DNA of 63,291 nt from Burkholderiales bacterium. Lineage in GTDB: Bacteria > Pseudomonadota > Gammaproteobacteria > Burkholderiales > Burkholderiaceae_C. The notes below the pieces were generated by a model. The model had not been told where the DNA came from and did not search any database. It saw nothing but the letters and a program-made list of their open reading frames with translations. Shown here in pieces: positions 29,962-39,421 of this stretch. The position numbers and the translations under genes were made by a program. Position 1 is the first letter of the stretch; every line of letters starts with the position of its first letter. Where the stretch lies: contig JACPYV010000075.1 of assembly GCA_016195825.1 (NCBI GenBank), forward strand, positions 1 to 63,291, given 5' to 3'.

Positions 29962-31913
29962 ATGGACATCCTGCTTTCCCTGGCCTCCCACCCGTGGCTG
30001 ACGGTGCTTGCCGTCGTCGTGTTGCTGGCGCTGGTCTTGTACGAGCGCACCCTGCGCCTGTTCGGCTTCGTCATCGTGCCGGACGACTCCATCGGCACCC
30101 TCACCAAGGGCTTCGTGCTGTTCGGCCGCCACCGCGAGCTGCCGCCTGGCCGCATCGTGGCGCTGTACGGCGAGGCCGGCCTGCAGGCCGACACGCTGGC
30201 ACCCGGCCTGCACCTGGGCCTGTGGCCCTGGCAGTACCAGGTCGAGCTGGTCAAGTTCACCGTCATCCCGGATGACGCCATTGGCGTCGTCGAGGCCTGC
30301 GACGGCCTGCCACTGCCGGACGGCCGCGTGCTGGCTCACCATGTCGACTGCGACAACTTTCAGGACGCCCGCGCCTTCCTCGCCGCGGGAGAGCGCGGCC
30401 TGCAGATGACGGTCGTGCCTCCGGGTGCGTGGCGCATTAACACATCGGCGGCGCGGTGGCCTGCGACAGCTTCCAGGATGCCCGCGCCTTCATGGCCGGC
30501 GGTGGCGAGCGCGGCCCGCAGATGACAGTCATTCCTCAAGGCAAGTACCGCATCAACCCACGCCTGTTCAAGGTCGTGCAGGTGCCGGTGACCGACGTGC
30601 CCGACAACAAGGTCGGCATCGTGACGACGCGCGAGGGCGCGTCGCTGACCACCGGCGAGATAGCCGGCCCCGAGGTGCCCGGCCACAACCTGTTCCAGGA
30701 GCCGCAGGCCTTCGTCAACGCGGGTGGCACCAAGGGCCTGCAGGAGCAGGTGCTGCTGGCTGGCCGCTACTTCATCAACCCGATGTTCGCCACTGTCGAG
30801 ATCATTGACATGACCGAGGTGCCCATCGCGTCGGTGGGCGTGGTCGTCGCCTTCGTCGGCCATGTCGGCGTGGACGTGACGGGCGAGGGCTTCCGTCACG
30901 CCAATATGGTTCGCCGCGGCGAGAAGGGAGTGTGGGTGGACGTGCTGGACCCCGGCAAGTACGCCATCAACACCTACACCCACAAGGTGCGCGTGGTGCC
31001 CACGGCCAACGTGGTGCTGAACTGGGCTACCGGTAAGACCGAGGCCCACAAGCTGGACGCTAACTTGTCCACCATCACCGTGCGCTCGGCGGACGGCTTC
31101 ACCTTCAACCTGGACGTGAGCCAGATCATCCACATCCCGCGCAACGACGCACCCAAGGTCATCGCCCGCTTCGGCAGCATGGAGGCCCTCGTCACCCAGG
31201 TGCTGGAGCCCACCATCGGCAACTACTTCCGCAACGCCGCGCAGGACTCGGACGTCATCGACTTCCTGAAGAAGCGCAGCGAGCGCCAGGCCGACGCCAA
31301 GGCTGCCATCGCGGCGGCGCTGCGGGCCTACGACGTAGGTGCCGTCGAGACGCTGATCGGCGACATCGTGCCGCCTGCGGAGCTGATGAAGACGCTGACC
31401 GACCGCAAGTTGGCCGAGCAGGAGAAAGTCACCTTCACCACGCAGATGGAGGCGCAGGGCGTGCGCCAGCAGCTGGAGCAGGCCACGGCCCTGGCGCGCA
31501 CGCAGGCCCAGGTGGTGGATGCTGAGCGCAAGGTGGCCATAGCCGAGTTCAGTGCCCAGGCCGCGGTGAAGACGGCCGACGGCGCGGCACGCTCCAAGAA
31601 GATCACTGCCGAGGCGGATGCCGAGGTCACGCGCGTCACCGGCCAGGCCGAAGCCGGCCGCACGCTGGCCATAGGCGAGGCCGAGGCCGAGGTCATCCGC
31701 CAGAAAATCGGCTCTATGGAGTCGGGCAACTACGCCGTCGTGCAAGTGGCGCAGGCGCTGGCTGGTGCGGGCGTGCAACTGGTACCTGAGGTGGTGGTGA
31801 GTGGTAGCCAGGGCGGTGGCCAGGGCGGCACGCTGGTAGACGTGCTGCTGGCGGGGCTTGTGAAGGACCGCCTGGCCAGGCCGCAGCCGGAGGCCGTCGT
31901 GGCCGCCACCTAA
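29962..31913 (+). pseudogene. SPFH/flotillin-family gene, chimeric and frameshifted
   Basis: Two overlapping frames together encode one flotillin-like protein. The first (from ATG 29962; an upstream GTG is at 29923) has a membrane segment (LASHPWLTVLAVVVLLALVL) and the start of the SPFH domain. The second (in frame from 30441, to 31913) holds the rest, with the Ala/Glu-rich coiled coil (ERKVAIAEFSAQAAVK and following) and a Gly-rich tail. At the joint the same module occurs twice: CDNFQDARAFLAAGERG in frame 1 and CDSFQDARAFMAGGGERG in frame 3, about 114 bp apart and clearly diverged. The frame changes between copies. Intact relatives should hold this module once. It is probably inactive, or a sequencing error combined with a real duplication. 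Confidence 0.65.
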
Positions 31914-31925
31914 ACTGCGCGCCCG

Positions 31926-33209
31926 ATGCTGCCCCGTCCTCTCATCCAGTTCCTGCCCTGGATCGCCACCGGCTCGCTGATGGCGCTGGCCTGGGTGGGC
32001 TGGCAGCTTCGCGGCGCCTGGGAGGGGCTGCGCGCGGCACAGCGGGCGGCCCAGCTGGAACGCGCGCTGCGCGAGTTCGGCGACCTGATGCGCGACGCTG
32101 ACCGGCCTGAGGTCCATGCCCACGAGCTGCTGCTGGCGCTGTCGGCTGTGGCCGGCATGCCGGCGGCCGCTCTGCTGCGGCCGTCCTGCGGCGAGGCCGA
32201 CATCGTGCTGGGCGAGCCCGATGCCAATGCGCTCGCCGGCCTGCAGTTGTGCGCCGAAAGCGGTCGCGCGCTCGGCCCCGGCACCGCCCACCACGCCGGA
32301 GAGCCCGATCTCTACATGCCGCTGCGCGGTCGTGACGCCGCGCTCGGTGCCGTCACGCTGCGCGGCCTGGGCGACCAGGCCCTGCCGGCCGACCACCTCG
32401 CCCACGCCCAGGCCCTGTGCGACCAGATGGGCTTGGCCCTGCAGCGCCGCTGCGTGCAGGACCAGGCCCGCCGCGCCGGCGAACTGGCCGAGACCCAGTC
32501 CACCCGCAACGCCATGCTGGCCGCCATCTCGCACGACTACCGCACGCCGCTGGCCACCATCATGGGCTCCGCCTCAGCGCTGCAGACCCAGGATGAGCGT
32601 CTCACGCCCGCCCAGCGCCGGGAGCTGGCCGGCCGCATCGTCGATGAGACGGCCCGCCTCGTGCGCCTGACCGACAACACGCTGCAGCTCGCCCGCCTGG
32701 GAGCGCCCGGCGTGGCGCTGCGCTGCGACTTGGAGTCGGCCGAGGAAATCGTCGGCGCCACGCTGCGCCGCGTGCGCCGCCGGCCGGACGGTGCGCGTGT
32801 GAAGTCGCGCGTCGAGCCGGCGCTGCAACTGCTGTGGTGCGATGCAGCCCTGATGTCGCAGCTGCTGGACAACCTTGTCGACAACGCCCTGAAGTACAGC
32901 CCGGCCGAGGCAATGGTCGAGCTGGTGGTGCGCCGCGTCGGCGGCGAGGCCTTGTTCGCAGTGCGCGACCGCGGCCCGGGCATCGCACCGGCCTGGCGCG
33001 ACCGTGTCTTCGATGCCTTCCAGCGTGGTGACCTGGCCGCTTTTTCCCAGCGCCCGGCCGGCGCCGGCGTGGGCCTGGCCGTGTGCCGCGCGATTGCCGA
33101 TGCGCACGGAGGGGGCTTGAGCCTGCGCTCGCGTGGCCACGGCGGTTGCAGCTTCGAGTTCCGTCTGCCGCTGCGCGCGGCGCCCGGGCTGGCGGACGCT
33201 GCTGCATGA
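31926..33209 (+). CDS. KdpD-like sensor histidine kinase lacking the KdpD amino-terminal domains
   Basis: The 427-residue kinase has one amino-terminal membrane segment (about 8-28), a GAF-like region (about 50-175), a dimerisation domain with phospho-accepting His203 in AISHDYRTPLATIMG, and an HATPase domain (NLVDNALKYSP, RDRGPGI, GAGVGLAV). The DYRTPLA sequence is typical of KdpD-type kinases, but the Usp/KdpD sensor domains are absent. It appears intact. Its partner regulator, overlapping by 4 bp, is broken, so this kinase may have no output. The gene begins 12 bp after the flotillin pseudogene. Confidence 0.82.
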   Translation: MLPRPLIQFLPWIATGSLMALAWVGWQLRGAWEGLRAAQRAAQLERALREFGDLMRDADRPEVHAHELLLALSAVAGMPAAALLRPSCGEADIVLGEPDANALAGLQLCAESGRALGPGTAHHAGEPDLYMPLRGRDAALGAVTLRGLGDQALPADHLAHAQALCDQMGLALQRRCVQDQARRAGELAETQSTRNAMLAAISHDYRTPLATIMGSASALQTQDERLTPAQRRELAGRIVDETARLVRLTDNTLQLARLGAPGVALRCDLESAEEIVGATLRRVRRRPDGARVKSRVEPALQLLWCDAALMSQLLDNLVDNALKYSPAEAMVELVVRRVGGEALFAVRDRGPGIAPAWRDRVFDAFQRGDLAAFSQRPAGAGVGLAVCRAIADAHGGGLSLRSRGHGGCSFEFRLPLRAAPGLADAAA

Positions 33210-33731
33210 AGCTTCTGCTCGTCGAGGATGACCGCGAACTGCGCATGACGCTGCGCGAGGCGCTGGCCGTCGAGGGCTACGAAGTGCTGGCCGCCGCCAG
33301 CCTGGCCGATGCCATGGCCCAGCTCGCCCACGCCGGCCACCTCGACGCCGTGCTGCTCGACCTCGGCCTGCCCGATGGCGACGGCGAAGAACTGCTGCAG
33401 GCGCTGCGCCGCGAGCGCGCGACGCCGCTCATCGTCATCTCGGCGCGCCATGTGGAGGGCCAGAAGATCCGCCTGCTCGACGCAGGCGCTGACGACTACC
33501 TCGTCGCCCACTGAGTTCAAGCTGCTGGCCCGCCTCGTGCGGCAGGCCGGCCAGGTTGTCACCCACCGCCGCTTGCTGGCCGATGTCTGGGGCGCCGATG
33601 CGACCGAGCAGACGCACTACCTGCGCCTCTACATGGGGCAGCTGCGCGCCAAGCTCGAAGCCGACCCCGGCGAGCCTAGCGTGCTGCTGACCGAGCCGGG
33701 CGTGGGCTACCGGATTGCGGAGTCGGGCTGA
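33206..33731 (+). pseudogene. OmpR/KdpE-type response regulator with internal deletion
   Basis: The amino-terminal receiver is read in one frame from ATG 33206 (overlapping the kinase stop): MKLLLVEDDRELRMTLREA, with phospho-site D in VLLDLGLPDGDG, then GADDYLVAH and stop at 33512-33514. The winged-helix carboxy terminus (TEFKLLARLVRQ to VGYRIAESG, ending 33731) continues in another frame from about 33507. The conserved KPF motif, the last receiver helix and the first wHTH strands are missing, about 50-60 codons. A deletion whose length is not a multiple of three explains both loss and frameshift. The product cannot work as a normal regulator. Confidence 0.8.
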
Positions 33732-33784
33732 CCGTTGCGTGAGCCGGCATGCCGGTGTCGGGCTGCCGGAGCCGCCTGCAGCCT

Positions 33785-34561
33785 TCAGCGCGGTGTCCTG
33801 CGGGGCGTCCTCTCCCCAGCGAGCAGTTGCACGAACGCCAGCGCGAACGCATGTACGTCACCCGGCCAGCGGGCGCTGATGTAATTGCTGTCGCGCAGGA
33901 CGAACCCGCGGCCGAGGTGCCGGGGCGTGTCGCGCAGCAGCGCCGGCGGGCCGACTTGGAAGTCTTCGCGCCGGGCGAGGGCGGCTTCGACCTCGGTCTG
34001 CAGCGGCGTCGGGTAGGTGCGGCAATAGCGGCCCAGCCAGGCGGCCGTCATCAGCCAGGCAGTCAGCTCCAGCTGGCGAGTCAGGCCGGTGGTGCGCCGG
34101 CCGTGCAGCACCGAGCGGCCGTCCGCACGGCGTGACCGAGCCGCCAGCAGCACGCCGTGGCAGATCGCTGCAACCGGCTTGTCGGCTGCGAATTGCGTCG
34201 CGACGAGGGCTTGCAGTGCGGTGGATTCGAGGTAGACCTTCATGCCCGGCGCATGGCCACCGGGCAGCAGTAGCGCGTCGACATCCGTGGCGTTGAGGTC
34301 AGCGTAGCGGGTTGGGTGCCGGAAGGCTTCGCTCGCGGCCATCGCTGCATGCGCCGCGACGGCCGGCGCGGCGGCGCGCAGCAGCGGCGCCCACAGGCTG
34401 AGGTCGCGGCCATCGAGCACGCGCGGGTCGGCCCGGGCCGGGCAGCCATCGGGCGTCGCGAAGTGGATGGTGTGGCCGTGCTCACTCAGCAACTGCCACG
34501 GGATGGCGGTTTCGGTCGGGTCGTAGCCCTCGGAGGGCAGCGGCAGAAGGATGTGGGCCAT
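33785..34561 (-). CDS. DJ-1/PfpI-family class I glutamine amidotransferase-like protein
   Basis: The 258-residue protein begins [20 protein letters not shown]. It has the flavodoxin-like DJ-1/PfpI fold with the nucleophile elbow [12 protein letters not shown] (catalytic Cys) and the conserved acidic [10 protein letters not shown] loop. Members act as glyoxalases, chaperones or hydrolases; which applies here cannot be told. The extended open frame upstream to 35050 is a shadow of iorA. It is divergent from the molybdenum hydroxylase operon across 85 bp. Confidence 0.85.
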   Translation of the reverse strand: MAHILLPLPSEGYDPTETAIPWQLLSEHGHTIHFATPDGCPARADPRVLDGRDLSLWAPLLRAAAPAVAAHAAMAASEAFRHPTRYADLNATDVDALLLPGGHAPGMKVYLESTALQALVATQFAADKPVAAICHGVLLAARSRRADGRSVLHGRRTTGLTRQLELTAWLMTAAWLGRYCRTYPTPLQTEVEAALARREDFQVGPPALLRDTPRHLGRGFVLRDSNYISARWPGDVHAFALAFVQLLAGERTPRRTPR

Positions 34562-34646
34562 TGCATCAATCTTAGGCAGGCGCTGGCAGTGCGGCGCCGA
34601 CCCTGCTAGTCTGCCGGCCGCCACGGGTGGCGCAGCAGGAGCAGGC

Positions 34647-35141
34647 ATGGCGGAGTTGACGGTCAACGGCAAGCGGGCGCAGTTCGAGGCGGAAGCCGAC
34701 ACGCCGCTGCTCTGGGTGCTGCGTGAGCAGCTCAGCCTGACAGGCACCAAATACGGCTGTGGTGTCGCCCAGTGTGGCGCCTGCACGGTGCACATCGACG
34801 ACGCGCCGGTGCGGTCGTGCGTGATGCCGGCCTCGGCGCTGACGGCCGCGCAGAAGATCACGACCATCGAGGGCCTGGCGCCGAACGCTTCGCACCCGCT
34901 GCAGAAGGCCTGGGACGCACTGGACGTGCCGCAATGCGGCTTCTGCCAGAGCGGCATGCTGATGGCCGCAGCGGCGCTGCTGAAGAGCAAACCGAAGCCC
35001 ACGGACGCGGACATCGATGCGGCCGTGACCAACATCTGCCGTTGCGGCACCTACAACCGCGTGCGCGCCGCCATTCACCTGGCGGCCGGGCAGGTGCAGC
35101 GCAAGCAGATTCCCATCGTCATCGAGGGAGGCCAGGCATGA
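34647..35141 (+). CDS. [2Fe-2S] subunit of a xanthine-dehydrogenase-family molybdenum hydroxylase (IorA type)
   Basis: The 164-residue protein has a plant-ferredoxin-like cluster site ([17 protein letters not shown], with a fourth Cys in VRSCVMP) and a second all-helical cluster domain (CGFCQSGM and CRCGTY). It passes electrons from the molybdenum centre of the next gene product. Small two-subunit enzymes without a FAD subunit, such as isoquinoline 1-oxidoreductase and periplasmic aldehyde oxidases, hand electrons to cytochromes. Here the next genes encode c-type cytochromes. The ATG at 34647 gives the standard amino terminus. The stop overlaps the next start (ATGA). Confidence 0.92.
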   Translation: MAELTVNGKRAQFEAEADTPLLWVLREQLSLTGTKYGCGVAQCGACTVHIDDAPVRSCVMPASALTAAQKITTIEGLAPNASHPLQKAWDALDVPQCGFCQSGMLMAAAALLKSKPKPTDADIDAAVTNICRCGTYNRVRAAIHLAAGQVQRKQIPIVIEGGQA

Positions 35142-37312
35142 GCGCCGCCATCCTCTCGCGCAGGTCGTTCCTGCACGCCACCTCGGCCACGGCCTGCGGG
35201 CTGATGGTGGGCTTCCACGTGCCTGGACTGGCCCAGACCGACGCGCCGCCGGAACTCAACGCCTGGGTGCAGATCCTGCCGGACGAAACGGTTGTCATCC
35301 GCATTGCACGTTCGGAGATGGGGCAGGGCACGCTGACCGGGCTGGCCCAGCTCGTCGCGGAGGAGCTGGACTGCGACTGGGCCCGCGTGAAGACCGAGTA
35401 CCCGACCCCGGGCCAGAACCTGGCGCGCAACCGCGCCTGGGGCAGCATGAGCACCGGCGGCAGCCGCGGTGTGCGCGAGTCGCACGAGTACGTGCGCAAG
35501 GGCGGTGCGCTGGCGCGGGCACTGCTCGTGCAGGCCGCAGCCAACCAGTGGGGCGTGCAGGTGCAGACCTGCGACACCGCGGCCGGCCAAGTGGTCCATG
35601 CCGCCAGCGGCCGACGCATGGGCTACGGCCACCTCGCGGCCGAAGCGGCCAAGCTGGCGGTGCCCGACAACATCACGCTGAAGGACGCCAAGGACTGGAA
35701 GATCGCCGGCCGGCCGATCAAGCGGCTGGACACCCGCCCCAAGCTTGACGGCTCCCAGGTCTACGGCATGGACCTGAAGCTGCCGGGCATGCTGAACGCT
35801 GCCATCAAGGACTGCCCGGTCTTTGGCGGCAGGCTCAAGAGCTTCGACGCGGCGGCCATCGAGGGCCGGCCCGGCGTGAAAAAGGTGGTCAGGGTCGGCG
35901 ACACGGCCGTGGCCGTGGTGGCCGACACCTGGTGGCGCGCCAAGACCGCACTGGACGCCCTGCCTATTGTCTGGGACGAGGGCCCCAACGCCAAGCTCAG
36001 CAGTGCCGATGTGGCCGCGACCTTGAAGGCCGGCCTCGACGCCGCAGACGCCGCCGTCGGCAGCACGCAGGGCGACGTGGCCGCGGCGCTGGCGGGTGCG
36101 GCCCGCAAGGTCGAGGCCGTCTACAGTGCGCCGCACCAGAACCACGCGACGATGGAGGTGATGAATGCGACAGCCCTCATCACGCCTGCAAAGCCCGGGA
36201 CGCCCGAGCGCTGCGAGGTCTGGACGCCCACACAGAACGGTGAGGCTGCGCTGGCCGCTGCGGCCGAGTCATCCGGGCTACCGCCGTCGCAATGCGAGGT
36301 CTACAAGCTGCACCTGGGGGGCGGCTTCGGCCGACGCGGCGCCGTGCACGACTGGGTGCGCCAGGCGGTGTCCATCGCCCGGGAGCTGCCGGGCACGCCG
36401 GTCAAGCTGATCTGGAGCCGAGAGGAGGACATGACGCACGGCCGCTACCACCCGGTCACTCAGTGCAAGCTGACGGCGGGGCTGGACGCTGCAGGCAAGC
36501 TGACGGCCCTGCATATGCGCATTTCGGGCCAGAGCATCATCGCGGGCCTCTTTCCGCAGAACATCAAGGACGGGAAGGACCCGGTCGTCTTCCAGGGCCT
36601 GAACGCCGGAGGTGCCGAAGGTGCGCTGGGCTATGCCGTGCCGCACCTGCTGGTCGACCACGCGATGCGCAACCCGCCGGTGCCTCCGGGCTTCTGGCGT
36701 GGCGTGAACCTGAACCAGAACGCGATCTACCTGGAGTGCTTCGTCGACGAAGTGGCACACGCCGCGAAGCGCGACCCGCTGGCGTTGCGCCGTGAACTGC
36801 TGGCCGGCTCGCCCAAGCACCTGGCGGTGCTGAACGCGGTGGCTGCCAAGGCCGGCTGGGGCAAGCCGCGCGCCAAGGGCAGGGCGCTGGGCCTGGCGCA
36901 GATCATGGGCTTCGGCAGCTACGTGGCGGCCTGTGCCGAGGTGTCGGTTTCCAAGAAGGGCGAGCTGAAGATCCACCGCATCGTGGCCGCCACCGACCCC
37001 GGCCATGCCGTCAACCCGCAGCAGATCGCGGCGCAAGTGGAGGGCAGCTTCGTCTACGGCTTGTCGGCGGCGCTGTTCGGCGAAATCACGATCAAGGACG
37101 GCCGCGTGGAGCAGCAGAACTTCGACAGCTACCCGGTCGTGAAGATGGAGCACATGCCGGTCGTCGAGACAATCTGCATGCCGTCGGGCGGCTTCTGGGG
37201 CGGCGTGGGCGAGCCGACGATCGCGGTGGCGGCGCCGGCGGTGTTGAACGCCATCTTCGCGGCGACGGGCAAGCGCATCCGCGAGCTGCCGCTGAAGAAC
37301 CAACTGGCCTGA
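35138..37312 (+). CDS. Molybdopterin-binding subunit of xanthine-dehydrogenase-family enzyme (IorB type)
   Basis: The 724-residue protein carries a Tat-type signal ([20 protein letters not shown]), so the enzyme is assembled with cofactor and exported to the periplasm. Molybdopterin-binding motifs include GGGFGRRG and [15 protein letters not shown]. The catalytic glutamate is in [11 protein letters not shown] near the end. Substrates of this family are aldehydes and N-heterocycles; none is indicated here. The partner [2Fe-2S] subunit has no signal and would be co-exported. The stop overlaps the soxX start (TGATG), so this operon joins a molybdenum hydroxylase to Sox proteins. Confidence 0.92.
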   Translation: MSAAILSRRSFLHATSATACGLMVGFHVPGLAQTDAPPELNAWVQILPDETVVIRIARSEMGQGTLTGLAQLVAEELDCDWARVKTEYPTPGQNLARNRAWGSMSTGGSRGVRESHEYVRKGGALARALLVQAAANQWGVQVQTCDTAAGQVVHAASGRRMGYGHLAAEAAKLAVPDNITLKDAKDWKIAGRPIKRLDTRPKLDGSQVYGMDLKLPGMLNAAIKDCPVFGGRLKSFDAAAIEGRPGVKKVVRVGDTAVAVVADTWWRAKTALDALPIVWDEGPNAKLSSADVAATLKAGLDAADAAVGSTQGDVAAALAGAARKVEAVYSAPHQNHATMEVMNATALITPAKPGTPERCEVWTPTQNGEAALAAAAESSGLPPSQCEVYKLHLGGGFGRRGAVHDWVRQAVSIARELPGTPVKLIWSREEDMTHGRYHPVTQCKLTAGLDAAGKLTALHMRISGQSIIAGLFPQNIKDGKDPVVFQGLNAGGAEGALGYAVPHLLVDHAMRNPPVPPGFWRGVNLNQNAIYLECFVDEVAHAAKRDPLALRRELLAGSPKHLAVLNAVAAKAGWGKPRAKGRALGLAQIMGFGSYVAACAEVSVSKKGELKIHRIVAATDPGHAVNPQQIAAQVEGSFVYGLSAALFGEITIKDGRVEQQNFDSYPVVKMEHMPVVETICMPSGGFWGGVGEPTIAVAAPAVLNAIFAATGKRIRELPLKNQLA

Positions 37313-37686
37313 TGCGTGCGCTGGCGGTCCTGCTGCTCGTGGTGGCCGGTGCGCAAGCCGAGCCCGGCGACGTCGACCGTGGCCGGGCTTTGCTCGCCGA
37401 CCGCACGAAGAGCCTGTGCCTGCTGTGCCACTCGCTGACGGCGGCCGGCGATGCCAACGAAGGCAATCTGGCGCCGCCGCTGGCGGGCGTGACCCGGCGG
37501 CTGACGGCCGCGGGGCTGCGCGACCGCATCGCTGACATGCGCCGCTTCAACCCGGCCACCGTCATGCCGCCGTTCCGTTCGACGGATGGCCTGCGCGACG
37601 TGGCGCCGGCGTGGGCGGGCAGGCCGGCCCTGACCGAGCAGCAGCTCGACGACCTCGTGGCCTATCTGGTCACGCTGCCCAGGTGA
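37312..37686 (+). CDS. soxX: SoxX, monohaem cytochrome c of thiosulfate oxidation
   Basis: The 124-residue precursor has a short signal peptide ([16 protein letters not shown]) and one haem-binding motif CLLCH. The distal methionine is in the NPATVMPPF motif typical of SoxX. SoxX and SoxA form the complex that couples thiosulfate oxidatively to the SoxY carrier. It overlaps iorB upstream and soxY downstream by a base each (TGATG junctions), implying one coupled transcript. Confidence 0.9.
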   Translation: MRALAVLLLVVAGAQAEPGDVDRGRALLADRTKSLCLLCHSLTAAGDANEGNLAPPLAGVTRRLTAAGLRDRIADMRRFNPATVMPPFRSTDGLRDVAPAWAGRPALTEQQLDDLVAYLVTLPR

Positions 37687-38096
37687 TGAAGCGGCGCGAG
37701 TTCGTGCTCGGCGCGTCCGCGCTGGCCACCTTGCCCGAGGCGCGCGCCACCGATGCCGCCATGCGCGCGGCCATCCTCGCCTGGGCCGGCCATGAGCCGC
37801 CGGCGGGCGTGTTGAAGATCGACATCTCCGAGCTGGTGGAGAACGGCAATGCGGTGCCGGTCCGCGTCGTGGCCGGCGAACCCGTCGCGGGCCTGGCCTT
37901 GTTCACGCCGCTGAACCCCGAACCGGAGGTCGCACACGTCGAGTTTGGCGCGGCTGCCGCGAGGCCGGAGTTCAGCACCCGCATGCGGCTCGCGCGCAGC
38001 CAACGCATCGTCGCTGTGGCCCGGGCGGCGGACGGGCGCTGCTGGCAGACGGGCGTGGACGTCATCGTCACGCTGGCGGCTTGTGTGGAGCCTTGA
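37686..38096 (+). CDS. soxY: SoxY-like sulfur carrier with atypical carboxy terminus
   Basis: SoxY covalently carries sulfur intermediates on a cysteine in a carboxy-terminal GGCGG arm. This 136-residue protein starts with a twin-arginine-like KRREFVLGASALATLP signal. It has the SoxY beta-sandwich features (VENGNAVPVRV, ARSQRIVAVARAADGRCW). The end is VTLAACVEP: a cysteine is retained at residue 133, but the flanking glycines are absent and one extra residue follows. The stop is directly before a repeat element. Either this is a variant carrier arm, or the end was altered when the element inserted. Confidence 0.82.
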   Translation: MKRREFVLGASALATLPEARATDAAMRAAILAWAGHEPPAGVLKIDISELVENGNAVPVRVVAGEPVAGLALFTPLNPEPEVAHVEFGAAAARPEFSTRMRLARSQRIVAVARAADGRCWQTGVDVIVTLAACVEP

Positions 38097-38098
38097 AA

Positions 38099-38187
38099 TG
38101 ATGGCCACCCCACGCTCGCTCCGCTCACTGCCCCCCAAAGGGGCGTCAACACCCTTGGGTCGGCCCGGCGGTCATTGATGGCCACCC
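38099..38187. repeat. Intergenic palindromic repeat flanked by 12-bp direct repeats at the soxY-soxZ joint
   Basis: TGATGGCCACCC occurs at 38099-38110 and 38176-38187; the second copy includes the soxZ start. Between them lies a GC-rich insertion with arms CCCCCCAAAGGGGCG and CACCCTTGGGTCGGCC. Elements of this look (alternating CCCCC/GGGGG arms near CACGCTCGCTCCGCTC) recur between genes in Burkholderiales. All other junctions in this operon overlap, so the 81-bp gap here is the exception. Confidence 0.55.
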
Positions 38188-38501
38188 GCGCCGTCATCAC
38201 CCTGCCTGCGGCCATCAAGGCCGGCGAAGCCTTTGAGGTGCGCGTGACCGTGGCCCATGCGATGGAGACCGGTTACCGCAGCAGCGACGAAGGCGCCCGG
38301 CTGCTGCGCGACCTGGTGCGCCGCTTTGAATGCCGGCTCGATGGCGAGCTGGTGGTCGCGGCCGATTTGTTCGCGGCCGTGTCGGCCAATCCCTACCTGG
38401 CCTTCTGGCTGCGTGCGCAGAAGTCCGGCGAGTTGAGCTTTGTCTGGCTTGGCGACAACGGCTTCGAGCACCGCGAGACGCGTGCGCTGAACGTCGCATG
38501 A
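38178..38501 (+). CDS. soxZ: SoxZ, partner of the SoxY sulfur carrier
   Basis: SoxZ forms the heterodimer with SoxY in the periplasmic thiosulfate pathway. The 107-residue protein has the beta-sandwich pattern and the family motif AHAMETGYR (compare HPMETGxR) near residue 30. The end region LSFVWLGDNGFEH is typical. No signal peptide is present, as usual; it is co-exported with SoxY. ATG at 38178 is inside the direct repeat; a TTG one codon upstream is unlikely. The stop overlaps soxA (ATGA). Confidence 0.88.
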   Translation: MATRAVITLPAAIKAGEAFEVRVTVAHAMETGYRSSDEGARLLRDLVRRFECRLDGELVVAADLFAAVSANPYLAFWLRAQKSGELSFVWLGDNGFEHRETRALNVA

Positions 38502-39232
38502 AGACCGCCTGGCTGCTGCTTGCCGTGGCGCTGACAGTCCCTGCGGCCGAACCCGGTCCGCGCCGCTCCGGCCGCGACACGATGAGCCCGGCGCTGCAGG
38601 CGCTGCAGGCCGACGACAGCCAGCACCCCGCGCAACTGGCCCTCGCGCTGGGCCGCGAGCTGTGGAGTGCCGGCGCCAGGTCCTGCGCCAACTGCCATGG
38701 CGAGCCCGCAACGCTGCGCGGCGCGGCGACGCGCTACCCGGCCTTCGACGCCGGTCTCATCGACCTGCCTGGCCGCATCCAGCGCTGCCGCGTGCGCCAC
38801 CAGCAGCAGCCTGCCTGGGCGCCAGAGTCCGAGCCGCTGCTGGCGCTGGCGGCCCTGGTCGCACGGCAGTCGCGCGGCCTGCCGCTGGCGCCGCCGCACG
38901 GGCCGGAGCTGGATACGGCGGCCAGCCAGGGTCGCACGCTGTACATGACCCGCATCGGCGCGCTGAACCTGTCCTGCGCGCAATGCCACGACGAGCGCGC
39001 TGGTCAGCGCCTGGGCGGCAGCCTGATCCCGCAGGCGCAGGTCGACGACTACCCTGTCTACCGGCTGGAGTGGCAGGCACTGGGCAGCCTGCAGCGCCGC
39101 CTGCGCGGCTGCCTGAGCGGCGTGCGTGCGCGGATATGGGATTGGGACAGCGACGAGCTGATGGCGCTGCAGGCCTATCTCGCGCGCCGCTCTGCCGGCA
39201 TGCCCGTGCAGCCGCCGGGTGTGCGTCCATGA
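38498..39232 (+). CDS. soxA: SoxA, dihaem cytochrome c of thiosulfate oxidation
   Basis: SoxA with SoxX links thiosulfate to SoxY. The 244-residue precursor has a signal peptide (MKTAWLLLAVALTVPAAE) and two haem motifs, CANCH and CAQCH, so it is of the dihaem type. The active-site cysteine ligand is in RRLRGCLSGVRA, and the usual helical segment RIQRCRVRHQQQ is present. No soxB, soxCD or soxV follows within the window. The gene closes the operon; a 189-bp non-coding gap separates it from the injection-system genes. Confidence 0.9.
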   Translation: MKTAWLLLAVALTVPAAEPGPRRSGRDTMSPALQALQADDSQHPAQLALALGRELWSAGARSCANCHGEPATLRGAATRYPAFDAGLIDLPGRIQRCRVRHQQQPAWAPESEPLLALAALVARQSRGLPLAPPHGPELDTAASQGRTLYMTRIGALNLSCAQCHDERAGQRLGGSLIPQAQVDDYPVYRLEWQALGSLQRRLRGCLSGVRARIWDWDSDELMALQAYLARRSAGMPVQPPGVRP

Positions 39233-39328
39233 TCCAGATCAAATCAAGCGCAACTGGACTTCAGACCTGTCACCTGCATCGGCTTCTCCCGATTGAGGAC
39301 GCGGCCTGAGTCGTCCCTAACAAGGAGG

Positions 39329-39358
39329 GTGACTGCAGGAGGTGCCGCTTCCTAGGAT
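39329..39358 (+). promoter_or_regulatory. Candidate promoter of the injection-system operon
   Basis: GTGACT (39329-39334) and TAGGAT (39353-39358) are 18 bp apart, each matching 4 of 6 sigma-70 positions. This is the best promoter-like pair in the 189 bp between soxA and the first injection-system gene. No regulator site was recognised. Confidence 0.3.
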
Positions 39359-39421
39359 GGCCTCGCCCTGTGTCCACGGGGAGGAGACCAGGGTGCACAA
39401 GCAGCTGAGGCGAGGTCGCTG

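Noticed and set aside
33732..33784. AGCCGGCATGCCGGTG palindrome as terminator of the regulator pseudogene
   Set aside because: No T-run follows on either strand; most likely chance in GC-rich DNA.
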